Assembly: GCF_030296775.1 (NCBI RefSeq)
Contig: NZ_AP027742.1
Location: 2,914,001 to 2,978,000, forward strand
Direction of reading: 5' to 3'
DNA: 64,000 nucleotides
Source: Claveliimonas bilis
GTDB lineage: Bacteria > Bacillota > Clostridia > Lachnospirales > Lachnospiraceae
Shown here piece after piece: positions 43,897 to 51,115 of this stretch (the first letter of the stretch is position 1; every line of letters starts with the position of its first letter). Both the position numbers and the translations under genes were made by a program. A model generated the notes under the pieces. That model had not been told where the DNA came from and did no database searches. It was given only the letters and a program-made list of their open reading frames with translations.

Positions 43897-45390
43897 TCAT
43901 TCGCCCAGACCTGCCGCATACTTCATGATCGTTTCCTGTGAAAATTCATTTCTTTCCACACATCCCGTGATCCGGCCCTGGCACATGATATAGATGCGGT
44001 CACACATTCCAAGAAGTTCCGGAAGTTCTGAAGATACCATGACAACTGCTCTTTGCTCTTTCACGATATCTGTCATGAGCTTATATATTTCAAATTTGGC
44101 GCCTACGTCAATTCCGCGGGTAGGCTCATCCAGTATCATTACTTCCGGATCACAGAGCATCCATCTTGTAAGGAGAACCTTCTGCTGATTACCACCGGAC
44201 AGCTTGGATATTTCCGTGCTCATCGAAGGAGTTTTTACGTTCATCTTCTCAAACATTTCCGTGACAGCTTCCCGCTCCTTTTTCTTGTGGGCAAATCCGC
44301 TGAAAAAGAAATTTTTCAAAGAAGCCAGACTTGCATTTTCAAGCACGCTTCTTGGCGGAATGATTCCGTCCTCCCGCCGGTTTTCGGAAAGCATGATCAG
44401 TTTCTTCCCGATTGCGTCCTGAGGTGATTTTATCTTCACTTCTTCGCCGTCAATCTTTATCGTACCGGAATCATGGGGATCCAGACCAAATATGGCTCTC
44501 ATAGTCTCTGTACGTCCGGCGCCTACAAGTCCGGCAAATCCCACGATCTCTCCTTTTTTAACATGAAAACTGATATCCTCGAAAAGTCCGTCCTTCGTCA
44601 GGTGCTCTACCTCCAGCGCCATCGATCCCACAGGAATATCTTCTTTTGGATAGACATTCTCGATCTTACGTCCTACCATCCGGGCGATCACGGTATCCAT
44701 ATCGATATCCTCTGCCCGGTCTGTTGATACTACGCTTCCGTCTCTTAAAACTGTGATATCATCTGCGATCTGGAACACCTCATCCATCTTATGAGAAATA
44801 TAGATGATGGCTACTCCCTTCTTTTTCAGTTCTGCAATTTTTTCAAAAAGCAGCCCGACCTCCCTCTCTGTAATGGATGATGTAGGCTCATCCATGATAA
44901 TAATCTGGGCGTTATTGGTGATCGCTTTAATGATCTCAAGCATCTGGATATCCGATACTGTCAGCGTTTTCAACTTCTGGTCCGGGGCATAGGAAAGACC
45001 CTCGTCTGCCAAAAACTGCTTTGCCTCTCTTCGAACCTTTTTCCAGTCCACCTTTCCATACTTTGTGACCGGAAGCCTGCCAAGAAACAGATTTTCTTCT
45101 ACCGATAATTCAGAAACATAATTCAACTCCTGGGCGATCATCGAAATCCCCATTTCCATTGCCTGGATAGGACTTCTGATCACTACAGGCTCTTCATCTA
45201 TATATATCTGTCCCTTATCAGCCTTGTAAAGTCCCATAATGATCTTCATCAATGTAGATTTCCCTGCACCATTCTCTCCGCAAAGTGCATGAACCGTTCC
45301 TTTTCGGACAGAAAAATCTATATTACTGAGCGCCTTTACACCGGGAAAAGATTTTTCAATTCCGGATACCCGCATTTTAATGTCGCTCAT
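43897..45390 (-). CDS. Sugar ABC transporter ATP-binding protein (RbsA/MglA-like)
   Basis: A 497-residue double ATPase. The first half has Walker A GENGAGKST (about 36-44), signature in LTVSDIQMLEI and Walker B IIIMDEPTSS. The second half has the degenerate P-loop GLVGAGRTE, signature LSGGNQQKV and Walker B VMILDEPTRG, as usual for carbohydrate CUT2 importers. It is the first gene of the pentitol operon and follows a clear promoter at 45436-45464. It energises uptake through the RbsC-like permease. Confidence 0.9.
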   Translation of the reverse strand: MSDIKMRVSGIEKSFPGVKALSNIDFSVRKGTVHALCGENGAGKSTLMKIIMGLYKADKGQIYIDEEPVVIRSPIQAMEMGISMIAQELNYVSELSVEENLFLGRLPVTKYGKVDWKKVRREAKQFLADEGLSYAPDQKLKTLTVSDIQMLEIIKAITNNAQIIIMDEPTSSITEREVGLLFEKIAELKKKGVAIIYISHKMDEVFQIADDITVLRDGSVVSTDRAEDIDMDTVIARMVGRKIENVYPKEDIPVGSMALEVEHLTKDGLFEDISFHVKKGEIVGFAGLVGAGRTETMRAIFGLDPHDSGTIKIDGEEVKIKSPQDAIGKKLIMLSENRREDGIIPPRSVLENASLASLKNFFFSGFAHKKKEREAVTEMFEKMNVKTPSMSTEISKLSGGNQQKVLLTRWMLCDPEVMILDEPTRGIDVGAKFEIYKLMTDIVKEQRAVVMVSSELPELLGMCDRIYIMCQGRITGCVERNEFSQETIMKYAAGLGE

Positions 45391-45435
45391 CTGTATTTTC
45401 CTCCCTTCTTCCTTTTTTCTTTACCTCTTAAATAC

Positions 45436-45464
45436 ATGATAGTTTTTGACTTATATTTTGTCAA
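45436..45464 (-). promoter_or_regulatory. Promoter of the pentitol operon
   Basis: On the minus strand TTGACA (45464-45459), a 17-base spacer and TATCAT (45441-45436) lie 46 bases before the ATPase start. The inverted pair TTGAC-N9-GTCAA (45446-45464) overlaps it and might serve a regulator. The whole 45391-45732 gap is AT-rich, divergent and otherwise without a gene. Confidence 0.7.
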
Positions 45465-45602
45465 TTACTTTATTTATCTTCTCTCTATTATATAACTAAA
45501 CAGCTCATTTTTTGTGCATTTTGTATATTTATTTGTTAAATTTTTATCTTTTTTATAAAAATAATCACTAACTTAAATAAAACACTTAATTTATTCAAGC
45601 CT

Positions 45603-45647
45603 GAAATTTCTAATTTCATTGACTATCAGGCCGTATTACCGTATATT
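45603..45647 (+). promoter_or_regulatory. Promoter of the ROK gene with overlapping palindrome
   Basis: TTGACT (45619-45624), a 17-base spacer and TATATT (45642-45647) form a promoter 86 bases before the ROK start. The palindrome GAAATT-TCT-AATTTC (45603-45617) touches the -35 box and may be an operator, possibly for autoregulation. Confidence 0.6.
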
Positions 45648-45732
45648 TAAGATATATTGGAAACTAAAATATATCAGGAGTAAGAGACACGTACTTTTAA
45701 TCATATTAATTAAAATGGAACGGGAGACTTTT

Positions 45733-46848
45733 ATGACAGGTGAAAGGTTTAAAACAAGAGATTTTGGAAATGTATTTCGGCTCATTTATTCCGAAAAACA
45801 GTGTACACGTCAGCAGATTTCTGCAAAACTCGGGATTAGCCTGCCTACAGTTACACATAATCTGAATTTACTCGAAGAAAGCGGCTTAATCTATAACGCA
45901 GGCGCACAGCAGGCAACCGGCGGCCGAAAGGCCCATATGTTCCAGTGCATTGCCAACGCCCGCCTTGCTTTGGGTATTGATATTACAAGGCATCACTTGT
46001 CCCTTGTTTTGATCAATATGAATCTGGATATTCTCTGCAAAAAGAGATTTCGCTGTACATTTGAAGACTCTCACGCATATTTTGAAAATCTGCGAAATGA
46101 GATCGAGCAGCTTCTGTCAGAGAGTCAGACAGATCCCGGAAAACTTTTGGGGATCGGCATATCTATGCCTGTTATCATCAACAGAGATCAGAAATCTATT
46201 TCTTATGCAACAGTCATCAATCTATCAGGCAACATATATGAACGCATGGCTTCCCACATTCCTTATCCATTCCTGCTATTTAATGACGCCAATTCCGCCG
46301 GACTTGCAGAAAGCTGGTTTTCCGATTCCAGCGAGACCATAACTTACCTTTTTCTCGGCAGTTCGGTGGGCGGAGCCTATATGACCGGAAGACAGATCCA
46401 AAACGGCGCCAATCGAAGAGCGGGAGAATTTGGCCATATGTGCATCGTTCCAGGCGGCGCACCTTGCTACTGCGGGCAGAAAGGATGTCTGGACGCTTAC
46501 TGTTCCGCAAAGGTTCTGTCTGATTTTACAGACGAAAATCTCAGCGTTTTTTTTGAAGAATTGAAAAAAGGAGAAAATCCCGGATACCTCAAGATCTTTA
46601 ACCAATATATGGATCATCTTGCCATCGCCGTCAAAAACCTCCGCATGTGTTATGACTCTGACATCGTATTGGGAGGATCTGTCGGACCATATATGGCTGA
46701 TTATATAAATGAATTCCGAAAAAAAGTATCTTCTCTCAATCCCTTTGAGCAAAACGGAGATTATGTACGAGTCTGCCACTACCAGACAGAAGCTGCCGCC
46801 GTAGGAGCCGCCATATACTACATCAACGAATTTATCGAAGACTTATAA
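45733..46848 (+). CDS. ROK family transcriptional regulator (XylR/NagC type)
   Basis: A 371-residue regulator. The N-terminal winged HTH (about 8-60) has TRQQISAKLGISLPTVTHNL. The ROK domain follows: LALGIDITRHHLSLVLINMN (ATP-site-like loop), LFNDANSAGLAE, and the zinc motif HMCIVPGGAPCYCGQKGC over two blocks. ATG 45733 has GGGAG nearby; an ATG at 45715 is possible. Divergent from the sugar ABC/xylitol-type operon, it probably represses that operon until a pentose or pentitol is bound. An IS481-like element sits just after its stop codon. Confidence 0.87.
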   Translation: MTGERFKTRDFGNVFRLIYSEKQCTRQQISAKLGISLPTVTHNLNLLEESGLIYNAGAQQATGGRKAHMFQCIANARLALGIDITRHHLSLVLINMNLDILCKKRFRCTFEDSHAYFENLRNEIEQLLSESQTDPGKLLGIGISMPVIINRDQKSISYATVINLSGNIYERMASHIPYPFLLFNDANSAGLAESWFSDSSETITYLFLGSSVGGAYMTGRQIQNGANRRAGEFGHMCIVPGGAPCYCGQKGCLDAYCSAKVLSDFTDENLSVFFEELKKGENPGYLKIFNQYMDHLAIAVKNLRMCYDSDIVLGGSVGPYMADYINEFRKKVSSLNPFEQNGDYVRVCHYQTEAAAVGAAIYYINEFIEDL

Positions 46849-46870
46849 TGCAGCATACTCAAAGCTTCCT
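46845..46870 (+). repeat. Left 26-bp direct repeat flanking the IS481-like element
   Basis: The 26 bases starting ATAATGCAGCATACTC recur exactly at 48038-48063, on the other side of the element. The left copy begins inside the ROK stop codon (TTATAA). If it is a target-site duplication it is much longer than usual for the family. Confidence 0.8.
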
Positions 46871-48037
46871 TGTTGGGGTACAATAGATAGGTAACAAAAT
46901 AAGAACAAGGATTCACCTTGATGTGATATATTGGAATTGTCGAGAAACCAATAGTCAGATCGAAAGGAGAATCCTTGTATGTCGAGTTTATCACACCCGA
47001 AATATCAGCGTCAACGTATTGTTAAATATGCGCAAAAACATTCTGTAACAGAAACGGCAATCCGATATAAAGTGAGCCGAAAAACAGTATATAAATGGCT
47101 TTCCCGATATGATGGGACGGCATCCAGTCTGGAGGATCGTAGCCACAGACCTAAAACATCGCCAAGAAGTCATACAGAACAGGAACTCCGTCAGATCCGT
47201 CGACGATTAAAGAAATATAAATGGTCGGACTTACTCCTGGCGTATCAGGAACTGGTAGAAATAGACGGTTATACACGCAGCTATGGAGGATTTAAACGAA
47301 TCGCAGCCCGGTTAAAGGATTTGAAACCACCGAAAAAGAAGAAAAAGAAACGAAAGTTGAAGCCGTATCGGCGGGCAGATTATCCAGGACAGAAAATACA
47401 GATTGATGTGAAATATGTGCCTTCGTATTGCATAGCAGACGGGAGAAAATATTATCAATATACTGCAGTGGATGAATGCAGCAGATGGACATACAGAGAG
47501 TTGTATGATGAACATAGCACCTATAGTTCCAGAGATTTTCTGGAAAAACTGATTCGTCATGCGCCGTTTCCGGTCAGGGAGGTGCAGACGGATAACGGGA
47601 CAGAGTTTACCAACCGCCTGCTAGTGATCAAGAGTAAACATCTGACTCTGTTTGAAAAGGCCCTGGAGGAGCTGGGGATCGTGTATCACCGGATACAGAT
47701 AGCAACGCCGAGACATAACGGGAAAGTAGAACGCCAGCACCGGACAGATGAAGCGAGATTTTATAAGCAGATGCGGATGTATAGCCTGGAAGACGGCCGG
47801 AAACAGCTGGAAGTGTACCAGAGGAGATCGAATAACTACATCAAGACGTGTCTGGGGATGAAAAGTCCGAATACGATCGTAAAAATGTATCAAGGAGTCA
47901 TGTTTTAAAGTAGATAAGGACGGCAGGATTATATCACAAAGAGAATGTCAGAGTCAGGTGGTATTCCCCCAAGGGGCCTCCATCTCCCTTGACATTTCTT
48001 TCAGGGTGAAGTGTTACCAATCATTGACACCTATACA
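46871..48037 (+). mobile_element. IS481-like insertion sequence
   Basis: A 1167-base element starting TGTTGGGGTACAAT and ending in ...TATACA. The first and last 26 bases are imperfect inverted repeats sharing TGT at the tip and GGTAACA at the inner end. One transposase gene fills most of it. It is inserted between the ROK stop codon and the promoter of the marR-type gene, and is flanked by exact 26-base direct repeats. Confidence 0.85.
46979..47908 (+). CDS. IS481-like DDE transposase
   Basis: A 309-residue transposase. The N-terminal HTH (about 15-55; AIRYKVSRKTVYKWLSRYDG) is followed by a basic linker (PPKKKKKKRKLK) and an rve integrase core. The catalytic Asp residues are in QIDVKYVP and EVQTDNGTEFTN, and the Glu in TPRHNGKVERQHRTD. 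All three are intact and there is no frameshift, so the enzyme may be active. GAAAGGAG lies nine bases before the ATG. Confidence 0.93.
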   Translation: MSSLSHPKYQRQRIVKYAQKHSVTETAIRYKVSRKTVYKWLSRYDGTASSLEDRSHRPKTSPRSHTEQELRQIRRRLKKYKWSDLLLAYQELVEIDGYTRSYGGFKRIAARLKDLKPPKKKKKKRKLKPYRRADYPGQKIQIDVKYVPSYCIADGRKYYQYTAVDECSRWTYRELYDEHSTYSSRDFLEKLIRHAPFPVREVQTDNGTEFTNRLLVIKSKHLTLFEKALEELGIVYHRIQIATPRHNGKVERQHRTDEARFYKQMRMYSLEDGRKQLEVYQRRSNNYIKTCLGMKSPNTIVKMYQGVMF

Positions 48038-48063
48038 ATAATGCAGCATACTCAAAGCTTCCT
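48038..48063 (+). repeat. Right 26-bp direct repeat flanking the IS481-like element
   Basis: Identical to 46845-46870. It lies just before the -35 box of the marR-type gene. Confidence 0.8.
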
Positions 48064-48067
48064 TCTC

Positions 48068-48096
48068 TTGAAATCCCTCCAAAACTGCGCTATACT
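48068..48096 (+). promoter_or_regulatory. Promoter of the marR-type gene
   Basis: TTGAAA (48068-48073), a 17-base spacer and TATACT (48091-48096) lie 45 bases before the start codon. The -35 box is 5 bases past the right direct repeat of the IS. Confidence 0.65.
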
Positions 48097-48140
48097 TGAC
48101 TCATATATTTTGTTAAGGCTTTACTAATTAAGGAGTTAAG

Positions 48141-48599
48141 ATGAACGACAAATTGAGAGAAGAATTTTTCTGCTCTATGGCATGCTTTAAAAAACTGGAA
48201 TCACTTTTTTCTCTGGAATGCGAAATGCAGATCAATGAGATGGCGATCCTTCATGATATTTCCGGCGGATGCAGCTGCAGCGAAGAGTCCTGCACTAATT
48301 TGAATGTACCAAAAATGCAGGAACGTCTGCGCATCTCCAAACCAGCCGTTTCCTATATTCTCAATACACTGGAGAAAAAGAACTATATCACGCGGACTAT
48401 CGATCCAAAAGACAGGCGGAAAATTTCCATCAGCACAACTGCTGAAGGACAGGCTGCCGCACAGCACTCTATGGAGAAATGTGAAGAAGCCTGGGAAAAA
48501 CTTCTTCTGGAATTTGGCGAAGATAATATGGAGCAATTAGTTCATCTTTTAAATCGTCTGAACGAACTTTTCTATACATTTGAAAAACCGGAAAAATAA
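48141..48599 (+). CDS. MarR family transcriptional regulator
   Basis: A 152-residue winged-helix regulator. The recognition helix region is MQERLRISKPAVSYILNTLE (about 58-77) and the wing is ITRTIDPKDRRKISIS, the usual DxRxxxI motif. An unusual Cys-rich loop (GGCSCSEESCTNL, about 38-50) precedes the HTH and could sense oxidants or metals. AATTAAGGAG precedes the ATG. No obvious target gene lies in the same operon; it ends in a bidirectional terminator. Confidence 0.88.
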   Translation: MNDKLREEFFCSMACFKKLESLFSLECEMQINEMAILHDISGGCSCSEESCTNLNVPKMQERLRISKPAVSYILNTLEKKNYITRTIDPKDRRKISISTTAEGQAAAQHSMEKCEEAWEKLLLEFGEDNMEQLVHLLNRLNELFYTFEKPEK

Positions 48600-48631
48600 A
48601 AATGCTGCCGCATTTTAAGCGGCAGCATTTT
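48599..48631. terminator. Bidirectional terminator between marR-type and araC-type genes
   Basis: AAAATGCTGCCGC (48599-48611) and GCGGCAGCATTTT (48619-48631) are perfect complements around a 7-base loop, with T-runs on both strands. Confidence 0.88.
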
Positions 48632-48635
48632 TACG

Positions 48636-49490
48636 TTATGACTGCTTTTTCTTTACAGGTATCCACACTTCATAGGTTGTCTTTTGCGGATCGGGATTAA
48701 AGTAAACCTCTATGTCCGGCCCTTCCGTAAACTCAAACCCGGAAGTGGGAAGCCACTCTGTTACAATACGTTTCTCTAATTCCTGAATGGATTTCCCCGT
48801 GCCGGCGCCGGGAAAAATTGCCCACATACTTTCCGGGATGATATATTCTTCCAAAGAATCATCAATATCCGCCGAAGACGAAACTGCTATATAGTATCTC
48901 CACTGCTCATCATCACTGCAGGCGCTTATGCCTAAGACTCCCTGAGGCTGCGCATTCATCAGTGAAATGATTTTTTTGATCGTACCATCCTCAACGGCCT
49001 CATCCCACATCTGCGGCACTTCTAAAAAGTTCTGTTCGATTTCCCGGCTTAATGGATATGACTTTCCAACGATACGAAACGCCCCTTTTGTTTCTATGCG
49101 ATAATTCATTTCTTCCACTCCTTTGACCATGATCTTGAATGTAATAGGAGGAAATGATTTTATTGCTGTCCCCTCATTCTTTACCGAGGACGGGGTGATC
49201 CCATGGACCGACTGAAACGCTCTGTTAAATGCAGTAGGCGAGGCATAACCATATTTTGCCGCTATATCAATGACTTTCGCTCCGTCTTCCTGCAAATCAA
49301 CAGCCGCTAACGACATCTTCCTTTTGCGGATATATTCTGATAACGGCATGCCGGCCATATAAGTAAACATTCTCTGAAAATGGTAAGCAGAGCAGCAGGC
49401 AATTTGTCCCAGTTTTTCGTATTCTATTTTGCCTGTGAGATTTTCTTCTATATAGCGAATCGCCTCATTTAACCGTTCAATCCAATCCAT
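48636..49490 (-). CDS. AraC family regulator with GyrI-like effector domain
   Basis: A 284-residue regulator of the Rob/BmrR-like plan. The N-terminal AraC HTH (about 8-105) has GKIEYEKLGQIACCSAYHFQ and then KVIDIAAKYGYASPTAFNRAF. The C-terminal GyrI-like domain (about 125-280; MNYRIETKGAFRIVGKSYPL, WAIFPGAGTGKSIQELEKRI, YEVWIPVKKK) binds small, often cationic or aromatic compounds. It sits just downstream of the MATE efflux gene on the same strand and may control it. AAAGGAG lies nine bases before the ATG. Confidence 0.9.
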   Translation of the reverse strand: MDWIERLNEAIRYIEENLTGKIEYEKLGQIACCSAYHFQRMFTYMAGMPLSEYIRKRKMSLAAVDLQEDGAKVIDIAAKYGYASPTAFNRAFQSVHGITPSSVKNEGTAIKSFPPITFKIMVKGVEEMNYRIETKGAFRIVGKSYPLSREIEQNFLEVPQMWDEAVEDGTIKKIISLMNAQPQGVLGISACSDDEQWRYYIAVSSSADIDDSLEEYIIPESMWAIFPGAGTGKSIQELEKRIVTEWLPTSGFEFTEGPDIEVYFNPDPQKTTYEVWIPVKKKQS

Positions 49491-49572
49491 TTTTCATTTC
49501 TCCTTTTACAATTTCATTTTATCAGTCTGCAAAGGATCCGTCCTCGCTTTTCCTGCACGAAAAAGAGAGCCC

Positions 49573-50898
49573 TTATCCCGCCAGCTTCCGAGTATAATTT
49601 CTCATCATCACAACTGCATAAACTGCCGTAAACAGTTCTGTAATCGGCATTGCAAACCACAGGGCGTCTGCTCCGGCCAAAGCCGGAAGAAGCAGGATCA
49701 GAATTCCGCTGATAACAAGTCCTCGTGATACTGATACCACAAATGCTGCCTGGGGCTTCATAACAGCCTGGAAATAATAAGTTGAAAAAATATTCAGCGG
49801 CAGCAGCAAAAACGAGATCCCGTAGCTTCGTATAATAGAAGGCGCAATCTGCAGTACTGCCTCTGTAGGATCCATGAAAATACGGATAAACTGATTGGGA
49901 ATCACCATACAAAGCACTACCCAGACAATGCCGAAAAACGTGGTAGTTCCCAGGGAATATTTCAATGTCTCCCGAATCCTGCTTCCCTTTCCTGCCCCGA
50001 AATTTGCGGACAGAATCGGCTGGGATGCCTGTCCCACACTATAAGCACAGCACTGTACAAATGTACTGATATTGACGATCACGCCATAAACCGAAAGCGC
50101 GTTTGTTCCCAGATAAGCCATGATCTGACGGTTAAACAGGATCGTTAATATTCCCATTGCAATATCAATGAAAAAGGTAGCAAATCCGGTCACAATAACC
50201 TCGCGGAATTTCTTCATTATTCCGGAAGGCCGTACCAGACGCAGTGTGTTTTTCTTTGTAAAGAAATGGGACAGCATCGCCAATATAGAAATAACAGAGC
50301 CGATCGCCGTTGCAAGGCCGGCACCAAACGCTCCCATATCACATATAAACACAAAGAAATAATCTCCGAATATATTAAAAATTCCTCCTGCCAGCACTGC
50401 CCCGGTAGCCAGGCCCGGATTTTTGTCATTTCTAAGATAGGCTGCCAGCATCTGTGTAAAGAGGAAGCAAGGCACAACAAATTTAATCGGTTTTACATAT
50501 TGCAGTGCCAGCGGAAGCGTTTCTTCTCCCGCTCCAAAAAGCAAGAGCAGTTCCCGATCCAGGAAAATAATAACCGCCCATGCGATCAGAGCCAGAATCA
50601 CCGAACCGATCACTGAAATAGTAAAATATTCGTTAGATCGTCGGATCTCATTTCCCTCTCTTCCTCTGATCGTACTGAAAAGGACGGACCCGCCGATTCC
50701 CATTAAAAGTCCCATGCTGTAAATAATGTTCCAGACGGGAGCCACAACCGCCAGGGCCGCCGCACCTTCCGGGCCATGATACTGCCCCACCATGGCCATA
50801 TCTACAATAGAATAAATAGAAGTAATCAAGGCGCTGCCAAACGCCGCTGCCAGATATTTAAAGTAAAGTGTCTTGATTTTTCCATTTAGGAAGTCCAT
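49573..50898 (-). CDS. MATE family efflux transporter
   Basis: A 441-residue MATE protein with 12 membrane segments in two halves. Motifs: SIVDMAMVGQYHGPEGAAAL over two stretches, the DinF/NorM-like MGIGGSVLFSTIRGREG, and in the second half CAYSVGQASQPILSANFGAG. It exports cationic or other drugs using sodium or proton gradients. ATG 50898 follows AAGGAG by nine bases; the TTG two codons earlier is too close. A promoter and terminator hairpin in the 5' region suggest control by attenuation, and a GyrI-like regulator gene follows. Confidence 0.9.
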   Translation of the reverse strand: MDFLNGKIKTLYFKYLAAAFGSALITSIYSIVDMAMVGQYHGPEGAAALAVVAPVWNIIYSMGLLMGIGGSVLFSTIRGREGNEIRRSNEYFTISVIGSVILALIAWAVIIFLDRELLLLFGAGEETLPLALQYVKPIKFVVPCFLFTQMLAAYLRNDKNPGLATGAVLAGGIFNIFGDYFFVFICDMGAFGAGLATAIGSVISILAMLSHFFTKKNTLRLVRPSGIMKKFREVIVTGFATFFIDIAMGILTILFNRQIMAYLGTNALSVYGVIVNISTFVQCCAYSVGQASQPILSANFGAGKGSRIRETLKYSLGTTTFFGIVWVVLCMVIPNQFIRIFMDPTEAVLQIAPSIIRSYGISFLLLPLNIFSTYYFQAVMKPQAAFVVSVSRGLVISGILILLLPALAGADALWFAMPITELFTAVYAVVMMRNYTRKLAG

Positions 50899-50959
50899 TT
50901 CCAATCTCTCCTTTCACAAATAACGGAGCGTTTTACTTAATCAAGAATTTCGTTCCCGC

Positions 50960-51086
50960 TTAAATAAAAAAGCCGGATAAAGAGACAGGCGTTTCAGCCT
51001 GTGCCCTTATCCAGCTCGTCATTTCCAACGAATGATCTGCCCTCCGTGCACTTCATAATGATATGGACTTTTTTTGCTTTTGTCAA
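50960..51086 (-). promoter_or_regulatory. Promoter and candidate attenuator leader of the MATE gene
   Basis: On the minus strand TTGACA (51086-51081), 17 bases, TATCAT (51063-51058) form a promoter just after the clpC gene. A 20-base stem-loop (50971-50990 with 50997-51016, four non-Watson-Crick positions) then a T-run at 50970-50966 resembles a terminator, before the MATE start at 50898. A short frame from ATG 51022 to the TAA at 50962-50960 reads through the whole stem, with a GGAGGG further upstream (17 bases, weak; TTG 51028 is better spaced). The hairpin may also end clpC transcripts. Confidence 0.5.
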
Positions 51087-51115
51087 GAAAAATAACGGAA
51101 AATTTCAGAAAGTTT

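Noticed and set aside
46845-48063. Attachment sites (att) of an integrated element
   Set aside because: The repeats abut the inverted ends of an IS481-like element with a DDE transposase; no integrase or tRNA gene is present.
51054-51056. Start codon of a leader peptide for the MATE gene
   Set aside because: This ATG lies only two bases past the -10 box, so it is probably upstream of the transcript start; later starts (51028, 51022) were considered instead.
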